A program made the translations under genes and the position numbers. 64,000 bases of DNA from Ustulina deusta (lineage: Eukaryota; Ascomycota; Sordariomycetes; Xylariales; Xylariaceae), in NCBI GenBank assembly GCA_023159155.1, contig JAJNNX010000021.1, positions 186,001 to 250,000 of the forward strand. Reading direction: 5' to 3'. Of this stretch, positions 46,081-58,769 are shown piece by piece (the first letter of the stretch is position 1; each line of letters begins with the position of its first letter). The notes beneath the pieces are model-generated. The model saw only the letters and a program-made list of their open reading frames with translations, was not told the DNA's origin and did no database searches.

Positions 46081-49000
46081 TTTTTTTATTTTTATTTTTA
46101 TTTAGTAGTTACTACTTTTAAATTATTTTTTTTTATTGCTTTAGTTCTTATTATATTACTTATATAGCTTATAGTACTACTATACTTTTATATTTTTTTT
46201 ATTAGCTTGTTTTGCTATAAGTTTAAATTTTTTTTTATATCTTTTTTTAAAGTTTTGTTTTTATTAGTTAATTTTAGTTAAATTTTTTTTTTTAGGTTTT
46301 TTTTTATAGCAATTTTTATTACTATTATTATTAAGTATTATTACTTAATTTTTTAATAAAAAAAATAATTAGTTTAATAGTTACTTAATTTAAAATTAGT
46401 ATATAGACTATAATATTTTGTTAAAAAATAGTATATTAATAAATAAATAAGTTTATATTATATTTTTTTTAAAATATATAGTCTATATAGCTATTATTAT
46501 TTTCATAAGTTTTTAAGCTTTTATATTTTTAGCTATTATTTCTGCTATTTTATATTATATTATTTTTTAATTAGTTTAGTATTTTTTTATTAGGTTATAA
46601 TATATTAGTTCTTTTTATTTATTAAGTAGTATTATATATTTTAAGTAGTATAGGTTTATATACTGTTTTTTTTTTATATTAAGTTTTTAGCTTTTTTTTT
46701 TAAGTATTTTTTAATATATTTTTTTATATAGCTCTAAAATTTTAATTTTTTATTATTTTTTATTTTTTTTATATGTTATATTTAAATATTTAAAGTTTTT
46801 ATTTTTAATTTTTAAATTTTTTTGTATTTTTTGTTTAGTTAATTATTTTTAAATTTTTTTTTTTTAAAATTTTTTTTTATTTATTTATTTATTTATTTAT
46901 TTTTTATTTATTTTTTTTTTTGCTTTTTTTTTGTTTGTTTTTATTTTATTTTGTTATTTTTGCTGCTTTTTTGTTTTTAGAATTTAGGATTATTATAGCT
47001 TTTTTTAAACTTTTTAGGTTTTTAGCTAGGTTTTTTTTTTGTATAAAAGTAGGGGTTTATTTAGGCAGTATAAGTTTATTAGTTCAGTTATAGTAGGTTA
47101 GGGTAGTTTTTTTTTAAATAGTTATTTTTTAGTTATTTTTATATAGCTTAGGTTATTTAGTTAATTTTAAATAAAAAAATAGTTTAGTTTTTTTTTAGTG
47201 TTTTTTAGGCGGTTTAGATTATTTATTTTTTTAAAAAAATATAGTTATATATTTAAAGTAAGTTTTGTTTGTTTTTTTTGTTTAGTTTAGTTTTATAAAG
47301 CGTTTTTTTAATATTTTATTTTTTTTATTGTTTTTTAGCAAAGTTTTATAGCTTTTTTTTTTTTTAGCTTATTTTTGTTTTATAATTTTAGCTAACTATA
47401 TTTGTTTATTTAATAGTAGCTTGCTTAAGTATTATAAGCTTTATATTAGCTTAATTTTTAATAGTTTTTATTTTTAGACTTTTTTAAAAATAATATAATT
47501 TATATTTGTTAATTTATATAGTTTGTTTACTAATATAGCTTTTTTTATTATTATTATTTTTATTATTATTTTTTAGATTTTTTAATATTTATATATTTTT
47601 TAAAACAAATATAATAAGTAAGTTTTTTATAGGTTTTATACTAAAGTATATATTATTATTATTTATTTTTTATATAATAGTTTAATATATAAGCTAACTA
47701 ATAAAGTTATTATTAGTTTAGTTTTATTTGTTAGTTTTTATAAGTTTTTGATTTTTATTATATTATTTATATAGTTAAAGTTTTATATTGCAGCAGGGCT
47801 AGTGCTAGCGGCCCGCTGGCAGCTGCGAATGTGGCTGTACGTCAATTGTTAGCCGTATTCGGGCCGCCCGCGGCCCGAATCGGCTGATCTTCGGCTGCAT
47901 TCAAGGGTTCGAATAGCTATAAAAGCCTTCGAACTTCTCAGAGCAACACTTACTTCAGACGCATAGCATTCATACCAGTTTTCTAGTAGCAGGTGCTCTA
48001 GTTTGTTTTTGTTGTTTTTAGTTGTTTTAGTGTTGAGTTGCCCCGTCCTTCTTCAATATTTTTAATACTTTTTTGAAATAATTCTATATATTTTTTATTT
48101 TAAATTTTTTTTTTATATTATTATATAATTAATCTAAATATATTATTATATTATGTTTTTTTTTATTAATAAAACATTTTTATGCTTTTAAGCTTATTTA
48201 GCTTAGTTATATATCTGTTTTTACTATTTTATAAAATAGCTTTTATATTAAGTTAGCTATTTTATATTTATAAAAATGCTTTTTTATTATAGCTAAACTT
48301 GTTTTTTTAGTCTTTTTATTAAAGTTTATATTTTATAATTTTTTATTCAGCAATTTAAAATACTATTTTTTAAAACCTTAGTTATTTATGCTTTATTTTT
48401 TTTATATGTTTATAAAATAGTTGTAGTATTTTTTTTTATTCTTATTTTATGTATTTTTATTTTATTTTTTTAAACTTTTTATTAAAGTTTATTTTTAAGT
48501 TTTTAAAAGCTTTTTTATTAGTAAAATTATTGCTTTTTTTATTTTATATTTAGTGTTGCTTGGAATATTTTTAAAAGTTTTTGTTTGTTTTATTTCCGGG
48601 TTTTAGATATTTTTTATTTTAGTTACTTTATTATTTTTTAGTTTTTGCTATATATTATTTCTTTATATTTTTAGTTTTTAATTTATTATAATTTTAATTT
48701 TTAAGTAATAAAATAAAAAATATTTAGTATTTTTTTTATTATATTTAGTTTGTTTAAATATATTTAGTTATTTACATAGCTTTTAATATAGTTTACTTAT
48801 ATTTTTTATATTTATACTAAAACATTTAATAGTTTTTTATTTTATTTTAATTATTATATTTTTTTATAAAAATTATACTTTAAAAATAATATTAAGTGCT
48901 TTTTTACTAATATAACTTATAGTAATTCAAAGTTTTTTTAAGCTTATATTGCTATAATTAGTACTAAAACTTTTATTATTAATTTTATGTTTTATTTTTT

Positions 49001-50600
49001 AGCTTTTTTTTTGTTTTTTGCTATATATATATAAAAGTTAGAAATTTTTAAATCTGTTTTAGTTTTATTATTTTACATTAGTTTAAAATATTTTTTTTTA
49101 GCTGTTTTTAAATTATTATTAATATTTTTAAAAATCTAAAAGCAAATCGGAAAAAAATACTATTAATATATTAGTAACTATTATTCTATTTATTAAAAAT
49201 AAGTAATATTTTAATTATTTTGCCGTAGTATTAAGAAAAGTTTATATTATTTTTATTTAAAACTATTTTAGTTAGTTTTTTATTTTGATTTTTATAAATA
49301 TATTAAAATATATATAAAAGTTCTATAATATTATTTTTTATAAGTTTAAATTTTTAAAATTTAGTAGCTATTTAGTAATAATTAATAAATAAAACTTATT
49401 TTAGTTAATTTTTGCTTTGCTTGTTTTATAGTAAATTTTAAAGATTTTTTTTATTTTGTTTGCTTTTTTTTATAATTAAAGGTTAGTTTAAGTATTGTTT
49501 ATATATATTATAAGTTTAATTTTTTTGTTTTTTATAATTAAGCATACAAGTTTTTTTATTGCTGCTATAAATAAAAGGCAGCTTAAAGGGTTGTTTTATT
49601 TTATTTCTAATTTTATTAATATTTTATTTTTTAAGTATTTATTAATAAAAGGTTATATTTTTGCACTTCTATATAATAATATAAGTTATTTAATAAACTA
49701 TTTTATTATTTTTAATTCTTTTAGGGTTGCTTATAGGTATTTATAGCTTATTTTATTGTATGTTTTTTTTTGGTTTAAAAATAAAATTAATAGTTATTTA
49801 TTAGTTCTTTTATATTTATTAATTAATAACTATATAAATCTTATATTATTATTAATTATTTTTTTTAATAAAAATATTATTTAGTAAGTACTTAGTATTA
49901 TTATAAGTATTTTTACTAGCTTTTGTATTAATATTAGTATTAAGATTTTATAGTTTATAGTTTTTTATATTTATTTAGTTTTTTTCTTTTTTTTATAAAA
50001 TTACTAAAATTTTTATTTATTTTTTTAATAGTTTATTTATTTAAAATACTATATTATATAGCGCTATAAAGAATTTTATTAATAAGAAGTTTTTTATTTT
50101 TTTTAATTTTTTAAGTAAAAACTTATAAAGTTTAATAGGTAATCTATTGTATTTTAGAGATTTTTTAGCTATAATTTTCTAAATAGTTTTTTTGATTTTT
50201 TTTTATAACTATTTATATGGCACTTTAGTTTTTTTATATACTAATTTTTTTATAGCTTTAAAAGTTTGCTTTTTTTTATATATTTTTGTTTTTTTTTAAA
50301 GCTATATATTATTATTTTTTATTAAAGGTTTGCTTTTAGTTTTTTTTTTTGTTTTTTGTAAGCTAAGTATTTAATCTAGAAAATAATATATTTTATTTTT
50401 TAAACTTTTTATTTTTATTTTTATTTTTTTGGATTTTTTTTGCAATTTATTTCTTAGTATATTTAGTATTTTTAACCTATAAATTTTTTAAAAAGCTAAA
50501 AATAGCATTTAAAACTTTTTTAAAATTTATAAAGTTTTATACTTTATTAAGCACTTTATTTTTTTGCTAAGGTATAAGCAACAATATAAAAAAGTTTGCA
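46060..50600 (-). mobile_element. Strongly T-rich block, probable nested element in minus orientation
   Basis: Here the plus strand is T-rich, whereas the flanking pol region and the 51.6-55 kb block are A-rich. RIP-mutated retroelement coding strands tend to be A-rich, so a minus-strand element is inferred. No domain could be read on either strand and the ends are uncertain. Confidence 0.4.
47790..48055. mobile_element. GC-balanced 266-bp island, possible young solo LTR or short element
   Basis: The only extended stretch of normal composition in the block. It is flanked by ATATT on both sides (47785-47789 and 48056-48060), a possible 5-bp target duplication, though AT-rich DNA makes chance matches easy. 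Inside: an 11-bp-arm hairpin ATTCGGGCCGC/GCGGCCCGAAT (47857-47880); GTTCGAA/TTCGAAC (47907-47913 and 47928-47934) bracketing a TATAAAAG box; and T/G-rich 3' part before CCCCGTCCTTCTTCA. Promoter-like layout fits an LTR or non-autonomous element that inserted after RIP. Confidence 0.5.
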
Positions 50601-51166
50601 TTTTTTATATTTATATTTTATATATTTTAATATTTAATAGATTATAAATATAAACTAAGTATTATTTTTTAATAAAAAGCGCTTTAAATTATTTTTAATT
50701 ATAGTTAGTATTAAAAAATAATTACTAACAAGCAAAACTAGTAGTATTATTTTAAAGTTACTACTAAAGCTTTTAAATTTGCTAGTATTTACTTAATTTA
50801 TAGTACTAGAAGTGCTATATTCTAGTATAAAAATATGATTATTTGGTTTATTATTACTATTAGTTTTAATTAAATAATTAGGCTTTTAAAATTATAATAT
50901 TAACGCTTATATAATTCTATACCTAAAGGCTAAAAGTATTATATATAGTTAGCTATACTAAAACATGCTAGCGCTTTATGTTTTTAATAAGCAAAAAAAC
51001 TACTATATTTCTTACTCGCGGGCAGTAATAGTGCTTGCGTTAAAGTATATTTTTATATCTTAACTAATAATAACTATTTCCGAACCTTAGTTATTTGTTG
51101 TGCCTCCCCTAGGCTTATAATTTATTTATTTAAATAAAACTAGTAAGAACTACTAGAAGTAGTAAA

Positions 51167-51587
51167 TATAACAGTTAGTATAATCTTAGCAAAACATATA
51201 AGAACTTTAGACCTATATAATAATAAAATAGAAAATCTATATATGGACCAACCTATAACTTTATACCTATATATATAAAATTTATATTTATTTATTTTAT
51301 AAATTTTAACTTTTTTTTTTTTTTTTTTTTTTTAATTTAAAATTTTTATTTATAATATTAATAAAACTAATTATAAAAACTTTATTTAACTAATTATAAC
51401 ATTATTTTAAATTTATTAATTATTTATTAATAAATATTTAATAAATATATATTTTTTATTTTATTATAATTAATAAAATATAAATAAACTTTTTTTTTAA
51501 TTATATATTTAATATAAAAAATTATATATTTTATAATATAAACCTAATTTTAATATAATTTTAATAAAATTTTTAATTTTTATACTA
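51167..51587 (+). repeat. Left LTR of nested element (fully AT-converted)
   Basis: Homologous to 56259-56646; 3' limit approximate, set where TATACTA resembles the TATCTGTA end of the right copy. Confidence 0.55.
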
Positions 51588-52531
51588 TTTAAAAATTAAT
51601 AATTTATAAAAAACTTAACTTTAAATATTTTTATTTTATTTTTAGTTTTTAAATATAACTAGTTTTTGATTATTAAATAATTTTAAAAAAAAAAATTTTA
51701 TAAAAAAAAAAAAATTTTTATAGTAAACTTTTTTATAAATATTTTAAGCAAATTAATATTTAAAAAAAAATCTAAAAAAAATAAAAATTTTAAACTTAAA
51801 AAAATAAAATTTAAACTAAAACTAAAATTATTTAAAATAAATAATATATTTAAAAATATATTAAAAAATATTATAATAATATAAATTAATAATTTTATAT
51901 TAGTTTTAATAAAACTTTTTAATTTTATTACTTTATTTATTTTTTAATACTTTAAACTTTATTTATATTAAAAAAACTAAAATATAAAAAATTAATTGTA
52001 ATAAATTTATAAAAAATAAAAAAATAAAAAAATAATTATATTTTAAACTAAAAATAACTAATTTTAATATATTAAAAAATTAATAAAAATAACTAATTTT
52101 AATATATTAAAAAATTAATAAAAATATATTTTTATTTAATTAAAAAATTATTTAATAATATTAGTAAAATAATTTAAATTTTATTAACAATTTATTATAA
52201 TGTTAATTAAATAATTATTATTTATAAAATATTTTAAGTTTATATATATAAAACTATTTTTATATAAATTTAAAAAAAAAAAATTTATAAAATTTTTATA
52301 AATTTAAATATTTTTTATAAATTATTTATTAATAAAATTATTAAATTAATATATAATATTAAATAAATTTTAAAATAATTAAAATAATAAGACTTGTTTA
52401 TTTATAATAATAAAAAAGATATATATTAATTATTTATTTTAATTAAAAATTTTAAATTTTAAATATTTAATTAATAATAAAAGTTTATAATAAAAATAGC
52501 TCTAATAGTTTATTTAATTTAAAAAATAAAT

Positions 52532-52817
52532 AAAAATAAATTAATTATTATTAAAATATTTATTTAATTATAAATTAATAATATTAAAATAATAATTTTA
52601 GTTTTATATAATATTAAAGCTTATATTTTTTTAATAATTAGCTATAAATTTATATAATAAATTAAATAATAATTAAAAATAAATTAATTATTATTAAAAT
52701 ATTTATTTAATTATAAATTAATAATATTAAAATAATAATTTTAGTTTTATATAATATTAAAGCTTATATTTTTTTAATAATTAGCTATAAATTTATATAA
52801 TAAATTAAATAATAATT
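52532..52817 (+). repeat. Perfect 143-bp tandem duplication in RIP-mutated DNA
   Basis: The segment 52532-52674 is followed directly by a copy at 52675-52817. Every position I compared is identical. Smaller tandem repeats of 35 bp (52051-52120) and about 27 bp (55725-55790) lie in the same element. Confidence 0.85.
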
Positions 52818-55800
52818 AAAAATAAAAATAGTTTATTTAGCTAAATTTTAAAAACTTTATAACTATTAAAACAAAATAATTAATAAAATTTATAAATATT
52901 TAATATATATAATAAAAATTAATAATTAATAATTTAAAAACTAAATATTTTAAGTTATTAATTTTAGTTATAATGTTATTATTAATATTAAATAATTTAT
53001 TTTTATTAGTTTAATTTTTATTAATAATTATAATTAAACTTTTTAATTATAAATAATAAAATATAAACTTAAAAATATAAAAAAATACTAATTAATATAA
53101 TTAAATATTAAAAGAAAATTTTAAAAATAACTAAAACTAAAAAAATATTAAAAAAACCTAAAACTTTTAAACTTAAAATGAAAAAAGTTTATATAATAAT
53201 TTAAAAAAAAAAAAAAACTAAGCTACTATTAAAAAAATTATATAAAACTTTTAAAATTATTTTTATTAAAATAAATAAAAATAATTAGCTAAAAAAACTT
53301 TAAAACAACTTATTATAATTAAGTTTGTAATAGTTAAAAATAATTAATATTTTATAAAAAAAATAAATTTAAATTAATTAAGTAATATTATAAAAAACTT
53401 TTAATAATAAACTAATTTTATTTAAAAAAAAAAAAACCTTTAAATATATAAAATTAATATAAAACTTTTTATTTTTTTATTTATTATATTTAAAAAACTT
53501 TCTTTTAAAAAAAAAATCTAAAACTTTATTATTATTATAACTAAAATTTAATATAATATTAAAACTTAATAATAAAAAAAATATTTTTAAATTTTATTAA
53601 TATTAAATATTTATATAGTTTATTTTATTTAAAAAAAAGTTTATAAATAAATTATTAGTTATAAATTTTATTAAATAAAATATAAATTCAAATATTATTT
53701 TTATTTTATTTATATTTAAATTTATAATTAATTATTAATAAAAAAATATATATTTAAAAAATTAAATTATATTAGCTTTAAATATTAATAATATTATATT
53801 TAATTATTATAATACTATTTATTTTATAAAACTAAATATTATTAAAAATTTTTATTAATTATTATTAATTATAAAATTATATTATTTTTTTTTAAACTTA
53901 TAAAAAATATTTTAATAAAAAGTTTTACTATTTAGTTTAAAAATAAAACTTATTTAATAGCAAACTTTTTTTAATATATAAATTTATAAATATTTATATA
54001 AATAATATTAAACTTATTATAAAAAAATAATTTATTATTTATATCAAGCTAAATATTAAAAAAATATTAAAAAGTTTTATTTTAATATATTTATTATTAA
54101 TTATTTAAAAATAAACATAAAAGTTAAAATAAAAATTAGAATTAATTCTATTAAAATTTAAATAATTCTAAATTAAAAATTTAATAATTTTAAAAATACT
54201 AAATTAATTTAGTTATTTTCTAAGTTTTATAATTATATTTATATATTTATTTTTTATACTAATAAAATTACTACTTTTTTAAACTAACTATTAAAAAAAA
54301 ATAAACTATTCATAATAAAACTAAAACAAAAACAAACTTTTAAATATATAAAACTATTAATATATAAAATGTTTATTTTAGTTTTTTTAAGCCTAGCTAA
54401 CTAATATAATAAAAATAAATATTTTATATAATATAACAAAAAAAATTATTTAGTAATAATAAAAATTTTTTTTCTAAAAACTTATAAAATATTTTTTAAA
54501 AACAATAATATTAATAAAATAAATTTGTTTAATTTAAAACTATAAACTTTTAATAATAATATAAACTTTAAAATATTATTACTTAAAGCTTTTTAAAACT
54601 AAATTTTTTATAATAACTAATTATTAAGCTTCATTATATTTTTTATATAAATATATTAAACTAACTTTTTATTAAATTTTAATATTATTTTTTAATATTA
54701 ACTAAAACAAAAAAATATAATAGCTAATACTTTATTAAAAAAAATAATAAAGTTTTTTATAATTAAAGGTAAAAAAACTAAAAAAAAAATTAATAATATT
54801 AGTTCTTTTTAATAAAATACTAAATTTTATGTTAATTATAAACTTTTTATTTAATATTTTTTAAAAAACTAACCTAATAAACCTAATTAAACAAAAAAAC
54901 TAATTCTAAAATCTAAAAAATAAAAATAAAAAACTATATATATTTAAAATTATTTTAAATAGAACTATTTTTTTTTATATATTTTTAATTATTATATATT
55001 AAAATTAATATAAAACAATTAAAATATTAAAACAAAAATATTATTAGTTTTATTTAAAATATAATTATAAATAATAAATATATAATTATTATAATTATAA
55101 AAAAAATAAAATATTATAAAATAAAACTTTTAGTTTTTTTTATTTATTATTTATACTAGCTATAATATAGCAATATATAATAATAAATAATAAAAATATA
55201 TTATTTAACTAATAAAGTTATAATTATATATAAATATTTATAAATAAAGTTAGTTATTTAATTATAACTTTATTTAGTAAAAAAATAAATATTATAAAAT
55301 TATTAGCTATATAATACTATAAAGATTTATATAAATTTTTTAATATACTAAATATATAAATATTAAATAATATAAAATTATTTATTTTTAAATTTATAGC
55401 AATAATTAATAATTTTATAAATATTGAATATTATTTTAATAATACTTACTATTTTTAAACGTAAAAAATAATAAAATTAACTAATTAAAAACTAAACTAA
55501 CAATTTTATTTTTATATTTTAGATTTTATATATAATATTTTATAATATTCATTAATTAATATATTACTACTAAAAATAACAATAAAAATTAAAATATAAA
55601 ACTTTTTAATAATAAATATTAATAAAATAATTATAAATTTTAATATTAAGTAGCAAATATTTAAATTAATCTATTAAACTTAAAATATTTAAAAAATAAA
55701 ATATAATATAGCAACTTTTATATAAAAATAATATAAACTATAAGCTAATAAAAAATAATATAAACTATAAGTTAATAAAAAATAATATTTAATAAATTTT

Positions 55801-56258
55801 AAAAAAAAAAAAAAAGTTTTATAATATAAGTACTAACTACTAAATTAAATTTTTAATTAATTAAACTTTTTAAAATCTTAAAAAAATAAAAATTTAGTTA
55901 TATTTTTAATTTGTTTAATTTATATAAAACAAAAAACTTATTTTATATTAATTAATTATAAAAAACAAATAATAATTTTTTATTTTGATAAATCTAGTTA
56001 TTATTTTTAACTAAAAATATTAATAATAAAACAAAATTTAAAATTAAACAAATCAAATAATTAAAGATATATGAAAAAAATATTTAGACATTTTATAAAA
56101 TTATAAAAATAAATATACATAATAATAACTAATAAATTTATAAATAATTATAAAAATAATAATAAAACAATATAATATAAAATAACTATATAAACTTAAT
56201 ATTGTTAATAATTTTAAATTAAAACTATATTTAAACTTTTAGTTTTAAAAAAAAGTAG

Positions 56259-56646
56259 TATAATAATTAATATAGTTTTAGCAAAACTTACAAAGGTTTT
56301 AGACCTATATAACAATAAAATAGAAAATTTACGCATGGACTAACCTATAACTCTGCAGCTATATATATAAAATCTATATCTATCTACCCTATAAACTTTG
56401 ATTTTTTTTTTTTTTTTTTTTTTTTTTAGCTTAGAGTTTTTATCTATAGTATTAATAAAACTAGCTATAGAAGCTTTACTTGACTGATTATGATAGTGAG
56501 GCAATCTATAAATGTAAACGTGATATAGATTGGAAGGAGAGAGCCTTAGAAACAACCTTGGGAGAGGTTGCCTTATCTAAGGGTCCCGCACAGGCCACAT
56601 GGGGCTGTGTGGGCCTCTCTAACAGAGGTCCCCCTATCTATCTGTA
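56259..56646 (+). repeat. Right LTR of nested element, 3' part not AT-converted
   Basis: Starts like the left LTR, but from about 56460 onward it keeps normal G+C (CTTGGGAGAGG, GGTCCCGCACAGGCC, CAGAGGTCCCCC) up to the end at about 56646, where pure A+T resumes at once. Confidence 0.7.
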
Positions 56647-58769
56647 TTAAAAACTAAAAATATAATATTTTTAAATACTAAATAATATTTTTTTAAATTA
56701 AAGCTATTTTTTTATTTTTTTATTTTTAAACTTTTTAATAAAAATAATTTTTTATATTTTATTACTAAATTAATTATTATTTTATTTAATTTATTTATAA
56801 ATAAATCTGAAAGCAGATTTTTTTTATTTAATAATATTTTGTTTTATAATTTATTACTAAATTTATAACTTATATTATTACTTTTTTTACTTTTAAACAA
56901 ATTAAATCTTTTTAGTTTTAAAATTATTATTTAAAAAAATTCTTTTATTTTTTTATTTCTAATTTTAATATTATTTATATATATAGCAATACTTTTATTT
57001 TATTTTTTTTTTTTTAATAATATATTTTTAAGTACTACTAAACTTACTACTTATTATATAAAAATCTAAACAAAAAACTACTATTTTTTTTTTTAATTTT
57101 AATATTAAAGCTTTAGTTCTTAAAACCTATCTAAAAATAACTTAACAAAATAGTTATAATAAATAAAATCAAATTAATAAATCTAAAATTTATTTTTATA
57201 ATAAACTTTTTTATAAATTATATTAAATTTATTAAAAAAATATTTAAATACTTATTAATAATAAAATATAAATAATTTTTACTTAACAAACTAATAAAAA
57301 CGTTACTATTTATTAAAAAAGAATTAAAAACTAAAAAAATAAACAAAATAAAACTTACGCAACAATTCAAAGTTAGTTCGGACCTAACATTTAAATAATA
57401 ATTAAACATATTAATATAATTCTTTATAATATTACTACCCTTATATAAATAAAAATTATTAAAAAATTTAAACCTTATAATAGTACTATTTTCTCATTAC
57501 TAATATATAAATAAAATAATATTACTTTAGAGTTCTATAAAAATAATATAACTAAACTAGTTTTAAAACTTTAAATTATTTAAAACAAATTAATAAAATT
57601 AAATAATATTTATACTATTATAAAACTAATTTTTATTAATAAATTTTTAAATTTTTTTAAATTTTTTATTATATTTTTTTAATATTAGAATATTATACCT
57701 AAACAGAACAAAAATAATATAATTATAAAAAAAACTATTATAGCTATTAAATAAAAATAGCAAAATTAAAAGCTAAAAAAAATAATATAAACTTACTAAC
57801 TTTTAATAAAAGGCCTAAATATACTTATTATAAAAATATTTTACTAAGTTTTTTTAGCTAGCTTTTAAAAAATAATAATAATAATAACTTTATTATTTAT
57901 AATTTTTTTATTATTATTATTAATAGTTTTAAATTTTTTAATTTTATTTTTATTAATTTTAGCTTTACTACTAATATAATTTTAACTATAATCTTAAAAC
58001 TAAGTTTTTTTATTAAAATATTTAATATTAATATAAATACTACTATTTTTTTTTAACTAAAACTATACTAACTATTATTTTTAATATATTTAAACTATTT
58101 TATAATATTTTAAAAAAATTTAGTTTTACTAACTTTAGCAATATAATAAGTAGCTTGTTTACCAAAAAACTAAAATTTATTATTTTTTTTAAATATAAGC
58201 TATAATTAGTACTTTTTTTATAACTATAGTAGCTTTTTTAATATAGAAAAATATACTAGTCCAAAAATATTAAAAATAAAAATAAAAATAGTAATACTTA
58301 AAAAAATAAAAAATTATATAATTATTTTAATAATAAATAGCTAAAAAAAGCAAACAATTTTTTATAACGCTACTTATTTTCTTAAAAACAAAATAAATCT
58401 AATTTTTATTTTTTAGCTTGTTAAAAAAAGAGCTAAATTTTTTTTTTGCTATAATAAAGCTTTTAGTACTAAAAAAAAAAACTACTTTATAACAGCTAAA
58501 ACTATTAATAGCTTATATTTAATTAATACTTCCAATAGTAATATTAATATTATAACTTTAAATATTAGCTTTTATACTTATTTTATATCTAACTTTAAAA
58601 TATAAATCTAATATAAATAACTAAAATATTTAAATAACTAAAGCTTAAAAAACCTAATAAACTATTTAACTAAAATACTTCTTATTTAAAAATATTATTT
58701 CTATAAAACCTATATTAAAAAACAAATAAAAAAACCCTTTTATATAAAATCTTTACAAAAAAAAATATA

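Larger units (their letters stand above)
51167..56646 (+). mobile_element. Second, nested LTR retrotransposon (RIP-mutated)
   Basis: Direct repeats begin at 51167 (TATAACAG) and 56259 (TATAATAA), probably from an original TGTAACAG. They share, with transitions only, TTAGCAAAAC, TTTAGACCTATATAA, AATAAAATAGAAAAT, the GGACTAACCTATAACT block and a long T-run. The internal DNA (51.6-56.2 kb) is A-rich, with no readable domain. Possible flanks GTAAA and TTAAA. Size about 5.5 kb. It lies inside the outer Copia element. Confidence 0.75.

Noticed and set aside
49495..49746. 83-codon hydrophobic frame in the T-rich block
   Set aside because: Phe/Ile/Tyr-rich reading is a product of AT-only composition; no homology and no start context.
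52000..52830. Regularly repeated short units suggestive of a CRISPR-like array
   Set aside because: Units are directly adjacent tandem copies without spacers, in a fungal RIP-mutated retroelement.
56340..56555. 71-codon minus-strand frame with a poly-lysine run
   Set aside because: The lysine run is the T-tract of an LTR; lies wholly in the right LTR of the nested element.
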